5,802 nt of DNA, from assembly GCA_030597995.1 (NCBI GenBank), contig JAUVQV010000074.1, forward strand, positions 1 to 5,802, written 5' to 3'. Position 1 is the first letter of the stretch, and each line of letters begins with the position of its first letter. The notes beneath the pieces were generated by a model. It did not search any database. It was not told where the DNA came from and worked only from the letters and a program-made list of their open reading frames with translations. Shown in pieces: positions 1 through 5,802 of the stretch. Source of the stretch: Candidatus Rokuibacteriota bacterium (GTDB taxonomy: Bacteria; JAUVQV01). A program made the position numbers and the translations under genes.

Positions 1-1
1 T

Positions 2-484
<483 letters not shown>

Positions 485-492
485 TCCCCCCT

Positions 493-514
493 CACCCCCC
501 TCCAGAAAAGGGTG
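493..514. terminator. Weak hairpin in the hemB/fmt convergent gap
   Basis: CACCC at 493-497 can pair with GGGTG at 510-514 around a 12-base loop. It lies 9 bases after the hemB stop and 28 bases beyond the fmt stop, where two convergent transcripts should end. On the plus strand a TTTT run follows only about 10 bases later, and on the minus strand no T run follows. The stem is short, so this is at best a weak or partly Rho-dependent end site. Confidence 0.22.
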
Positions 515-541
515 GATGAGAGGATTTTCGGTAGCGGAGGT

Positions 542-1483
542 TCACTCGAAGCGCTCCCCGACAGAGAGGGGATGGCCGAGGAGGAATTCTTTCCCACTGA
601 GGCGCTTTTTCCCTTCGGCCTGAATCTCTTTCAGAGACACCGCCTCGCCTTTGCCGGCAGCAACGATCAGCCCATCATTGAGAGAGGCGGTGAGGATCGT
701 ACCGGAGGGCGGAGGGTGTGCGGCCGCGGTGCCGGCCCGCACCTCGGCCCTCCATATTTTCAGAGTCGAGTCGTTCAGTTTGGTAAAGGCCCCCGGCCAG
801 GGATTTACCCCGTGGATCAGGTTGGTGACCTGGCCGGCTGGGCAGTGCCAGTCTATCCGGCCGTCCTTCTTTTCCAGCCTCGGGGCCCGGCTGGCCAGAC
901 GCTCGTCCTGCGGCCGGGGTACTATCGCTCCGCCTTCCAATCCTCTGAGGGTTTCAAGCACCAAGCCCGCTCCCTCTTCGGCAAGTCGCCGAAGCAGTTC
1001 CCCGGCGGTCTCTCCGGAAAGGATGGGGAACGTCTTCTGCAGCAGGATCGGGCCGGCGTCCATCCGGGAGGTGAGGCGGATTGTGGTGACCCCTGTTTCC
1101 GGCTCGCCGTTGATGATGGCCCAGTTGGCCGGGGCCGCCCCTCGGTAAGAGGGGAGCGGGGAGGGGTGAAGATTGATCGCCCCATGTGGCGTGAGGGTCA
1201 GAATCGGGTCCGGAAGTTTGAGGCCGTAGGCCACTACTACAATGATGTCGGCCTCGCGGGCGGCCAGACCCGGCAGGACAGCATCGGAATATAAGTCCGG
1301 AGGTTGCCAACAGGGAAGCCCCAGCGCGTTCGACAGAGATTTCACCGCCGACGGCCCGGGATGACGGCCGCGCCCCCGGGGACGGTCGGGCCGGGTTACG
1401 ACGAGGGCGACCTCATGCTGCGCTGCCAAGGACGACAGGGAGGGGACGGCGAACTCCGGAGTCCCCAGAAAGAGGACTTTCAT
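542..1483 (-). CDS. fmt: Methionyl-tRNA formyltransferase
   Basis: Fmt transfers a formyl group from 10-formyltetrahydrofolate to the methionine on initiator tRNA in the cytosol. The product has 313 residues, the usual family length. It starts with the Rossmann strand MKVLFLGTPEFAVPSL. The formyltransferase active site is complete: N104 and H106 in GAINLHPSPLPSYRGAAP, and D142 in SRMDAGPILL. The C-terminal tRNA-binding domain begins near residue 203 with the family motif DGRIDW and includes GVNPWPGAFT. The ATG at 1481-1483 was chosen because Fmt homology begins there, and because it overlaps the def stop as ATGA. That overlap implies translational coupling, which fits the absence of a Shine-Dalgarno sequence just upstream. 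The frame stays open 81 codons further upstream, but that stretch lies inside def in another frame and encodes nothing Fmt-like. Confidence 0.97.
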   Translation of the reverse strand: MKVLFLGTPEFAVPSLSSLAAQHEVALVVTRPDRPRGRGRHPGPSAVKSLSNALGLPCWQPPDLYSDAVLPGLAAREADIIVVVAYGLKLPDPILTLTPHGAINLHPSPLPSYRGAAPANWAIINGEPETGVTTIRLTSRMDAGPILLQKTFPILSGETAGELLRRLAEEGAGLVLETLRGLEGGAIVPRPQDERLASRAPRLEKKDGRIDWHCPAGQVTNLIHGVNPWPGAFTKLNDSTLKIWRAEVRAGTAAAHPPPSGTILTASLNDGLIVAAGKGEAVSLKEIQAEGKKRLSGKEFLLGHPLSVGERFE

Positions 1484-2001
1484 CGGGAGGCAGAACGCGG
1501 GGATTCGAGGGTTTTCTTGATCTTTTTCTTGATCATCCCCCGTTTCACGGGGTGGAGCCGGTCGAGGATCAGGGTGCCGTTGATGTGATCGATCTCGTGA
1601 TGCAGGGCCCGTGCCAGCAGGTCCTCGCCCTCGACCCGGATCGGCCGGCCGGAGCGGTCGAGACCCTGAACGGTGATCTTTTGCGGCCTGCTGACCTTGA
1701 CGGAGATCCCCGGGAGGCTGAGACACCCCTCCTCGATGCAGGAGGCGCCTTCTGAACTGACGAGTTCGGGATTGATCAGGGTCAGGCGCTGCGCCGGGTC
1801 CGTCGTCGTCGAGAGGTCGATCACCATTATTCTCTGAGAGACACCCACCTGCGGGGCGGCCAGGCCGACGCCCGGGGCGGCGTACATAGTTTCGAACATG
1901 TCGTCTATCAGCTGTTGGAGCTCCGGTCCGAAGCTCTCCACCGCCGCCGCCGCCCCCGTCAGCACCCCGTTGGGGTAGGTCAGGATCCTTCTGATGGCCA
2001 T
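1480..2001 (-). CDS. def: Peptide deformylase
   Basis: Def removes the N-formyl group from the first methionine of new proteins, undoing what Fmt adds. The protein has 173 residues, normal for a bacterial deformylase. All three metal-site motifs are present: GVGLAAPQ at residues 44-51, EGCLS at 91-95 with metal ligand C93, and HEIDH at 135-139 with ligands H135 and H139 and catalytic E136. The N-terminal AIRRILTYPNGVL is typical of the family. The ATG at 1999-2001 matches the family start and has GGGA 8 bases upstream, with a more distant AGGAG. The frame extends to 2076, but those 25 extra residues have no counterpart in the family. The stop overlaps the fmt start by four bases (ATGA). The C-terminal tail (KRGMIKKKIKK) is basic, as in many Gram-negative deformylases. 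Confidence 0.97.
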   Translation of the reverse strand: MAIRRILTYPNGVLTGAAAAVESFGPELQQLIDDMFETMYAAPGVGLAAPQVGVSQRIMVIDLSTTTDPAQRLTLINPELVSSEGASCIEEGCLSLPGISVKVSRPQKITVQGLDRSGRPIRVEGEDLLARALHHEIDHINGTLILDRLHPVKRGMIKKKIKKTLESPRSASR

Positions 2002-2028
2002 ACCTAGAGTCCCTTTTCTCCTGTACAC

Positions 2029-2057
2029 AAAATATCGCTCCCGGTCGAGAAAATCAA
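2029..2057 (-). promoter_or_regulatory. Candidate sigma-70-type promoter for def-fmt
   Basis: On the minus strand TTGATT (2052-2057) is followed after 17 bases by TATTTT (2029-2034). Each hexamer matches the sigma-70 consensus at four of six positions, with ideal spacing. The -10 element lies 27 bases from the def ATG, which would give a very short leader. This is the most AT-rich spot in an otherwise GC-rich gap. A direct repeat of CAAGGCC (2055-2061 and 2064-2070) overlaps the -35 region and could be an operator. Sequence pattern only. Confidence 0.4.
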
Positions 2058-2094
2058 GGCCTGCAAGGCCGGACATCCCCCAATCTGAGGAGGG

Positions 2095-2137
2095 CCGCCC
2101 GCTCCCCGAGGGTCCCGGGGTTTCCCTTGGAGGGCGG
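2095..2137. other. GC-rich hairpin between the ExeA-like gene and def
   Basis: An outer stem CCGCCC (2095-2100) with GGGCGG (2132-2137) encloses an inner stem CCCCG (2104-2108) with CGGGG (2116-2120) around a 7-base loop. It begins one base past the TAA (2139-2141) that ends the open frame downstream of the ExeA-like gene, where the minus-strand ATPase transcript would be expected to end. No T run follows on the minus strand, so it is not a canonical intrinsic terminator. It may act as a 3'-end stabiliser or as a barrier upstream of the def promoter. Confidence 0.3.
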
Positions 2138-2138
2138 A

Positions 2139-2342
2139 TTACCCAGAGGCCTTACGGAGTTCCTCGATCAGGGACTTCTGGGCCGCGCGAGCCCCTTCGG
2201 AACTGGACTTCCGCCGATCCGGGGGCTGACCGGTTCCCGGGGGTGTGACCGCCGACGGAAGCCGGCCCCGGCGGAGGGTGGTCTTGAGGTAGGACCGGTC
2301 CGGTGCTGTTTTCGAGGGCGAGTTCGGGTGTTTCACCGGGGC
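2139..2342 (-). other. In-frame open reading frame continuing past the TGA of the second ExeA-like gene
   Basis: After the TGA at 2343-2345 the same frame stays open for 67 codons to a TAA at 2139-2141. By hand count about 52 of the 67 codons end in G or C, the bias of a coding strand here. The product would be polar and rich in Pro, Ser and Arg, ending in a helix-like stretch GARAAQKSLIEELRKAS. A GTG at 2334-2336 could start it independently, but there is no Shine-Dalgarno sequence before it. It could be a disordered C-terminal tail lost to a nonsense mutation, a read-through extension, a sequencing error at the stop, or a chance open frame in GC-rich DNA. No known domain recognised. Confidence 0.3.
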
Positions 2343-3251
2343 TCAGTGTTCCGACACCAAATCCGCGGTGACGGCGGGCCGGTTTTTCAGGAAGCCCTCC
2401 ATCAGGGCTAGATAGCAGAGACGGTTGACCTCCCGGCATATTCCTCCGGACTTGGCAAAGATCGCCTGATGGGCTCCCTTATCCAGGAGATCCGGAGATC
2501 CTCCGGCTACCATCAGCCGGAAATTGATGTATTGGGTGGTTTCATCCTCGGACATCGCAGCCAGCGACGCCCGGTGATACATGCGGGTGGACAGAGAGCG
2601 GTAGCTGGGATGCGTGAGGCGGCGGCGAAATGTTTCCTCGGCGAAGAGCAGGGTAGTGGAGAGTTTCTTTTTGGGGACTTCGAGGTTACTGATGGTCCGG
2701 AGCATGTGCAGGGCCTCCGGGCTCAGGAAGTGGGCCTCGTCGATGAGGATCACCAGCCTTCTGTCCTGCCGGTGTAAATCGATGACTGCCCGATGGAGGA
2801 GTTCCAGCAGGTCCCGGCTTCTTGCCGGCAGGGATTCCGCGCCGGTTTCCCGGAGTATCTCGCGCAAAAGTACGGTTTTGCCCATTCTCGGAGTTACCAG
2901 CACCAGGATGGTGCGGCAGGTTCCGGGATCCAGGTGTTCGAGGAGCAACTGGGAAACGATGGTCTTCCCGCTGCCGGAGGGGCCGGTCACCATCCCCAGG
3001 GAGATGCCGTCATGAATACTGTGGTACATCTTCTGATAGGCCTCTTGCTGGGAGGAGGTTCTGAAGTAGTAGTCGAGGTTGACGGCATCGGCAAAGGGAT
3101 TGTCTTTCAAGCGGTAATGTCCCATGAAGGAGGACCCTACTGAAGGTGGAGTTCCGGTGGCGGCACGGGGCGCCGCGGAGACTGAAGGATCCCCCAGGGT
3201 TTTGGCTGACCTGGACTGGAGTTCTGAAAGCAGATTCAAAATCTTTGACAT
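2343..3251 (-). CDS. ExeA/GspA-like AAA+ ATPase, soluble form
   Basis: This 302-residue ATPase resembles the cytoplasmic part of ExeA/GspA (also MshM and related envelope-system ATPases), which use ATP to help insert or assemble secretin or pilus machinery. The family entry motif HYRLKDNPF is at residues 45-53, Walker A GPSGSGKT at 90-97, Walker B LVILIDEAH at 166-174, and the late arginine of the family in GGICREVNRL near 273. There is no transmembrane segment and no peptidoglycan-binding domain. The ATG at 3249-3251 was chosen because AAGGGG (3260-3265) sits 8 bases upstream and it lies 20 bases after the previous stop. The frame opens at 3383, but that start would overlap the upstream gene by 112 bases. 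A family-like start at Met43 is possible; the 42 residues before it are a helix (MSKILNLLSELQSR) and a Ser/Ala/Pro linker. The usual VGQPEL segment reads LFAEETF. The exact partner system is unknown. Confidence 0.88.
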   Translation of the reverse strand: MSKILNLLSELQSRSAKTLGDPSVSAAPRAATGTPPSVGSSFMGHYRLKDNPFADAVNLDYYFRTSSQQEAYQKMYHSIHDGISLGMVTGPSGSGKTIVSQLLLEHLDPGTCRTILVLVTPRMGKTVLLREILRETGAESLPARSRDLLELLHRAVIDLHRQDRRLVILIDEAHFLSPEALHMLRTISNLEVPKKKLSTTLLFAEETFRRRLTHPSYRSLSTRMYHRASLAAMSEDETTQYINFRLMVAGGSPDLLDKGAHQAIFAKSGGICREVNRLCYLALMEGFLKNRPAVTADLVSEH

Positions 3252-3259
3252 GGCGTCGT

Positions 3260-3265
3260 CCCCTT
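3260..3265 (-). promoter_or_regulatory. Ribosome binding site fixing the start of the soluble ExeA-like ATPase
   Basis: AAGGGG on the minus strand lies 8 bases before the ATG at 3249-3251. The alternative family-like ATG at 3123-3125 has no comparable site close by. This supports translation of the 42-residue N-terminal extension. Confidence 0.5.
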
Positions 3266-3271
3266 CAAAGG

Positions 3272-4330
3272 TCAGCCGGCTCCGGCCAGCCCCCGAAAAA
3301 GTTGCAAGATATTGTCCTGATCTTTGGATTGGGAAGTTTGCCGGCCGGCGAGCAGGGCCCGGGCGATGGAGCGTATTTGACACGACGCCCGGCAGGCGGC
3401 ATAGAGGGAAGTTACCGGAACTCCCCTCTGGAAGGACTCTTCCAGATGCCGGTCCTCGGGGACGAAGCCCAGGTACCGCAGCGATCTTCCAGTCAAGCGG
3501 AGAACGGACCTGGAGAGCTTTGAAAAAACCTCACGGCCCTCATCCTGGCCCCGGCAACGATTTACCAGGACGTTGATTCTCCCCTCAATCCCGCTTTCCG
3601 CCGCGGTCCGGATCACGCCCAGAGCATCTATCAGGGAGGCGATGTTGGGTGTGGCGACAACCACAATTTCGTTCGCCAGATTGAGGAACCTCATGACGTT
3701 GGCCGAAATCCCCGAGCCGGTGTCAATCACTATCGTGTCGGTGTGATAATAGAGTGTCCGGACTTCTGCGGCCAGGGTTTCGCGCGCTTCGCCAGGGAGA
3801 TCGGCCAGGGCCGAAATCCCCGAACCGCCCGGCACCAGGCAAATTCCGTAACCGGAATCCATGAGGATATCTTCCAGACCGGCCGTGCCGCGGATGAGGT
3901 CGTCGAGGCTTTTCTCCGGAAGCACTCCGAGAAGGAGATGAGCATTTGCCAGCCCCAGATCGGCATCCACCACGGTCGGTTTTACCCCCAGGCGCGAGAG
4001 AGCGACCGCGACATTGACCGCCATGCTTGTCTTGCCTACTCCCCCCTTGCCGCTGGTCACCGCCGCGACCCAGATGCCTCTCTCGCAAGTATCGAGGTAG
4101 CTTTGAATTTTATTTTTCACCGCCTCAGGAGAGTAACTTTTGTGGCGGATCACTGCTTCTATCTTGCGGAGAAGGGCGACTTGTCGGGCAGAGTAGAGGG
4201 AAGGGAGGAAGAAGACGCTCTTGATGCCGAGGTAGGGGCCGAACTCCTTTTCCAGGTAGCGAAACCGGGCCTCCTGCAGACCGGATAGGAGCAGGGCCTC
4301 CCTGAACGAATAGGACTCCTCTTGGCTCAC
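3272..4330 (-). CDS. MerR-type helix-turn-helix fused to an FlhG/FleN (MinD-family) ATPase
   Basis: The protein has 352 residues and two parts. Residues 7-80 look like a MerR DNA-binding domain: a helix-turn-helix (YSFREALLLSGL, then ARFRYLEKEFG), a wing segment with LYSARQ, and following helices (VALLRKIEAVIR, SPEAVKNKI). Residues 87-330 form a deviant-Walker-A ATPase: SGKGGVGKT at 93-101, switch VDADLGLANAHLLLG at 121-135, and Walker B VIDTGSGIS at 201-209. The later VNRCRGQDEGREVFSKLSR and YLGFVPEDRHLEESF are closer to FlhG/FleN than to MinD or ParA. The tail ILQLFRGLAG could be a MinD-like membrane-targeting helix. FlhG-type proteins set number and placement of polar structures, and FleN also modulates a transcription factor. 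No flagellar gene is visible here. The GTG start at 4328-4330 has AAAGG 7 bases upstream. A TTG at 4415-4417, overlapping the upstream stop, would add 29 unfamiliar residues and lacks a ribosome site. Confidence 0.88.
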   Translation of the reverse strand: MSQEESYSFREALLLSGLQEARFRYLEKEFGPYLGIKSVFFLPSLYSARQVALLRKIEAVIRHKSYSPEAVKNKIQSYLDTCERGIWVAAVTSGKGGVGKTSMAVNVAVALSRLGVKPTVVDADLGLANAHLLLGVLPEKSLDDLIRGTAGLEDILMDSGYGICLVPGGSGISALADLPGEARETLAAEVRTLYYHTDTIVIDTGSGISANVMRFLNLANEIVVVATPNIASLIDALGVIRTAAESGIEGRINVLVNRCRGQDEGREVFSKLSRSVLRLTGRSLRYLGFVPEDRHLEESFQRGVPVTSLYAACRASCQIRSIARALLAGRQTSQSKDQDNILQLFRGLAGAG

Positions 4331-4337
4331 GCGCCGG

Positions 4338-4342
4338 CCTTT
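4338..4342 (-). promoter_or_regulatory. Ribosome binding site deciding the GTG start of the MerR-FlhG gene
   Basis: AAAGG on the minus strand, within the purine-rich GGGGAAAGG, is 7 bases before the GTG at 4328-4330. The upstream TTG alternative (4415-4417) is preceded by CTCCCC, which is unlike a ribosome site. This favours the shorter protein, starting six residues before the MerR-like domain. Confidence 0.45.
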
Positions 4343-4355
4343 CCCCGTGAGTATA

Positions 4356-4384
4356 CCGCAGCGCCTAGGTTTATTACCCTGCGG
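4356..4384. promoter_or_regulatory. Inverted repeat in the leader of the MerR-FlhG gene
   Basis: CCGCAG (4356-4361) and CTGCGG (4379-4384) form a perfect 6-base inverted repeat around 17 bases that include the palindrome CCTAGG. It lies between the candidate -10 element and the GTG start, an operator-like position. Binding by the MerR-type domain encoded just downstream is possible but unproven. It could also form a small leader hairpin. Confidence 0.3.
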
Positions 4385-4390
4385 GCTATC

Positions 4391-4417
4391 TTTATACGAA
4401 ACGCGGCGCCCCGTCAA
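4391..4417 (-). promoter_or_regulatory. Candidate internal promoter for the MerR-FlhG and soluble ExeA-like genes
   Basis: On the minus strand TTGACG (4412-4417, five of six consensus bases) is followed after 15 bases by TATAAA (4391-4396, five of six). The 15-base spacing is short for sigma-70. The -35 element overlaps the TGA of the upstream coiled-coil gene, and the -10 is about 60 bases from the GTG start. This would let the two downstream genes be expressed apart from the first. Pattern only. Confidence 0.35.
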
Positions 4418-5802
4418 GGGGAGACGAGCATCGTGGTCGAGCTGTCGGAAGAACCCGCTTCCCGCAGGCTCAGTTTTTTCAACGCCTTGGAGAGTTGTTC
4501 CGTTACGCTGGTTAACCGCGCGATTTCATTGCCCTGAGACTCGATAGTCTGCTTGGCGATGCTCTCCATTACCTGTTGGTTCTGCTTCAAGGCCTCATTT
4601 TCTATTTTGAGTTCTTCCACGACGGCTTCGATTTCACTGTCCTCGGGGCCGGTGTCAAGTGAGGCCAGGAATTGCTCTCTCTCCTGGAGATCGATGACCA
4701 GGTCTTCTTTTTCGCGTTCCATCCGTGCCAGCTCGGACCACAGAATGTCGAGGTCTTTCTCCAGGCGCGTGATCTCTTCGGCCTTGCCTTGGCTCTCGTT
4801 CCTCAAGCTTTCCATTTCGGTTTTCAGCCCGGCTTCACGTTGCTTGAGCAAGGAGAGTTCTTCCGCCACCTCGGGAGCGGTTTCTCCACCGGTCTTCGTC
4901 TTCTGGATTTCCTCGAGGTTCATGCGAAGGGTCTCCAGCTCCTCCCACTTCTGCCGGAGCCGGGAACGCAGGTTCTCGGCCTCCCTCCTTGCGGAATCGA
5001 GATTTTCTTCCAGTTCCTCGTTTCTTGAGGCGGCAGGCGCCGCAGCTTTGTGGTTCTCCCGCAGCCCGGCGATCTGCATCTCGAGGCTCGACAGCGATTG
5101 CTCCACCCCTCGGATCGTCTTTTGCCAGCTCTCGCCCTGTGGCCCCGCCGGTCTCTGGCCGGGTGAAAGCGCAGGTGGCCAGCTCCAGAGAACTGCGGCT
5201 GCCACCAGGACGGCAAAAGAAGCCGCCACACTCCATCCGATGGCTTTCCGCCTGGCCGTCAGCCGCGTGCTGATGCGGGGCCGGAGACGCAGGGCATGGC
5301 TCTCCCTCCGGATGATATCGGAGTCAATCACCCTCATCCTGGCCATGAAAGCATTTGCCAGGGCCCGGTCACAAAGGGTGTTGACCAGGCGCGGATAGCC
5401 TCGAGTTGATCGGTGTATATTTCTAAAGGCCCTTTCTGAGAACGAGATTGTGCCCGGATCGCCTCCAGCCAGGGTGAGGCGGTGCACTATAGATTCTTTT
5501 GTTTCCCTGGAGGAGATAGTGGTCAGATGAGGGCGGACGGCAATACGCTGCCGAACCTGACGAAACTTCGGGCTGTCGAGTTTTTCGTTCAGTTCCGGCT
5601 GCCCAACCAACAGAATCTGAACCAGCTTCTCCTTCGCGGTCTCGAAATTCGAAATCAGCCGCACCTGCTCCAGGGTCCGCTGCGGGAGGTTCTGGGCGTC
5701 GTCGATGACGATCAGGGAATTCCTCCCCATGCGGGCGTGCTCCACAAGGAGGCTATAGAGGCTGTCCATTAACTCGAACTTCGAGGAGCTTTGAACCGGC
5801 AA
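4414..5802 (-). CDS. ExeA/GspA-like AAA+ ATPase with membrane anchor and long coiled coil, N-terminus missing
   Basis: The frame is open to the right edge, so the N-terminal part, including the Walker A loop, lies outside the window; 463 codons including the stop are visible. Residues are counted from the edge. SSSKFELMDSL (5-15), Walker B SLIVIDDAQNL (29-39), LLVGQPELNEKL (64-75), RQVRQRIAVR (81-90) and GYPRLVNTLCDRAL (135-148) are classic ExeA/GspA/MshM features. After a basic stretch (LRLRPRISTRLTARRK, ending at 186) comes one transmembrane segment at about 188-208. The positive side points inward, so the ATPase should be cytoplasmic and the rest periplasmic. The C-terminal region from about 225 to 445 is rich in Glu, Leu, Arg and Lys and reads as a long coiled coil. 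The peptidoglycan-binding domain of ExeA is not seen; the tail ends in a Ser/Thr-rich stretch. It is the first visible gene of the three-gene minus-strand cluster. Likely role: ATP-driven help in envelope assembly; partner unknown. Confidence 0.9.
   Translation of the reverse strand: MPVQSSSKFELMDSLYSLLVEHARMGRNSLIVIDDAQNLPQRTLEQVRLISNFETAKEKLVQILLVGQPELNEKLDSPKFRQVRQRIAVRPHLTTISSRETKESIVHRLTLAGGDPGTISFSERAFRNIHRSTRGYPRLVNTLCDRALANAFMARMRVIDSDIIRRESHALRLRPRISTRLTARRKAIGWSVAASFAVLVAAAVLWSWPPALSPGQRPAGPQGESWQKTIRGVEQSLSSLEMQIAGLRENHKAAAPAASRNEELEENLDSARREAENLRSRLRQKWEELETLRMNLEEIQKTKTGGETAPEVAEELSLLKQREAGLKTEMESLRNESQGKAEEITRLEKDLDILWSELARMEREKEDLVIDLQEREQFLASLDTGPEDSEIEAVVEELKIENEALKQNQQVMESIAKQTIESQGNEIARLTSVTEQLSKALKKLSLREAGSSDSSTTMLVSP

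Noticed and set aside
512..1294. A 260-codon plus-strand open frame opposite fmt
   Set aside because: It lies antisense to a complete fmt with intact catalytic motifs, and its translation (Gly, Arg and Pro rich) resembles no family; it reflects GC-rich antisense bias.
1484..1726. An 81-codon N-terminal extension of fmt
   Set aside because: It overlaps def in another frame, encodes a Pro/Arg-rich nonsense-like stretch, and Fmt homology begins exactly at the ATG that overlaps the def stop.
2002..2076. A 25-codon upstream extension of def
   Set aside because: Deformylases begin at the MAIRRIL-like position, and the extension would cover the promoter-like elements and ribosome site.
2343..2345. 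TGA read as selenocysteine
   Set aside because: The position is at the end of the conserved ATPase domain, where no catalytic cysteine is expected. The small hairpin after the TGA has only a 4-base stem and a 3-base loop, unlike a convincing bacterial SECIS element. Kept only as one option within the read-through finding.
3252..3383. A 44-codon upstream extension of the soluble ExeA-like gene
   Set aside because: It would overlap the end of the MerR-FlhG gene by 112 bases in another frame, and a good ribosome site precedes the later ATG.
3743..4288. A 181-codon plus-strand open frame opposite the MerR-FlhG gene
   Set aside because: It is a shadow of a gene with intact Walker motifs; no family resemblance and no reason to expect expression.
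4553..5398. A 281-codon Ser-rich plus-strand open frame
   Set aside because: It is antisense to the ExeA-like coiled-coil gene; the many Ser codons are the reverse complement of Glu, Lys and Arg-rich heptads, and there is no recognisable domain.

Overview
The window is GC-rich chromosomal DNA, about 60% G+C by eye, from a bacterium. The envelope-associated ATPases described below point to a Gram-negative organism. A Desulfuromonadales-like or other deltaproteobacterial host is my guess from the mix of genes; no marker in the window proves it.

Layout from left to right. (1) Bases 1-484, plus strand: the C-terminal half of hemB (porphobilinogen synthase), cut by the left edge. (2) Bases 485-541: a short convergent gap with a weak hairpin. 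(3) Bases 542-2001, minus strand: a compact def-fmt pair (peptide deformylase, then methionyl-tRNA formyltransferase) joined by an ATGA overlap. (4) Bases 2002-2342: a 341-base gap holding a candidate def promoter, a GC-rich hairpin, and an open reading frame that continues the next gene in the same frame past its TGA stop. (5) Bases 2343-5802, minus strand: three genes read right to left. They are an ExeA/GspA-type AAA+ ATPase with a membrane anchor and a long coiled coil (its N-terminus lies beyond the right edge), a protein joining an N-terminal MerR-type helix-turn-helix to an FlhG/FleN/MinD-type deviant-Walker-A ATPase, and a second, soluble ExeA-type ATPase.

How the genes fit together. 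HemB makes the pyrrole precursor for heme and other tetrapyrroles. Fmt and Def act at opposite ends of formyl-methionine metabolism in translation. The three ATPase genes form a separate minus-strand unit. ExeA-like proteins assist envelope assemblies such as type II secretion or pili. FlhG/MinD-like proteins set the number or position of such assemblies, and FlhG homologues can also modulate transcription. A DNA-binding head on an FlhG-like ATPase between two divergent ExeA-like ATPases is the least ordinary part of the window. It may be a spatial and transcriptional control module for an envelope machine encoded outside the window; that role is inference.

I saw no tRNA, rRNA, CRISPR array, insertion sequence or attachment site.
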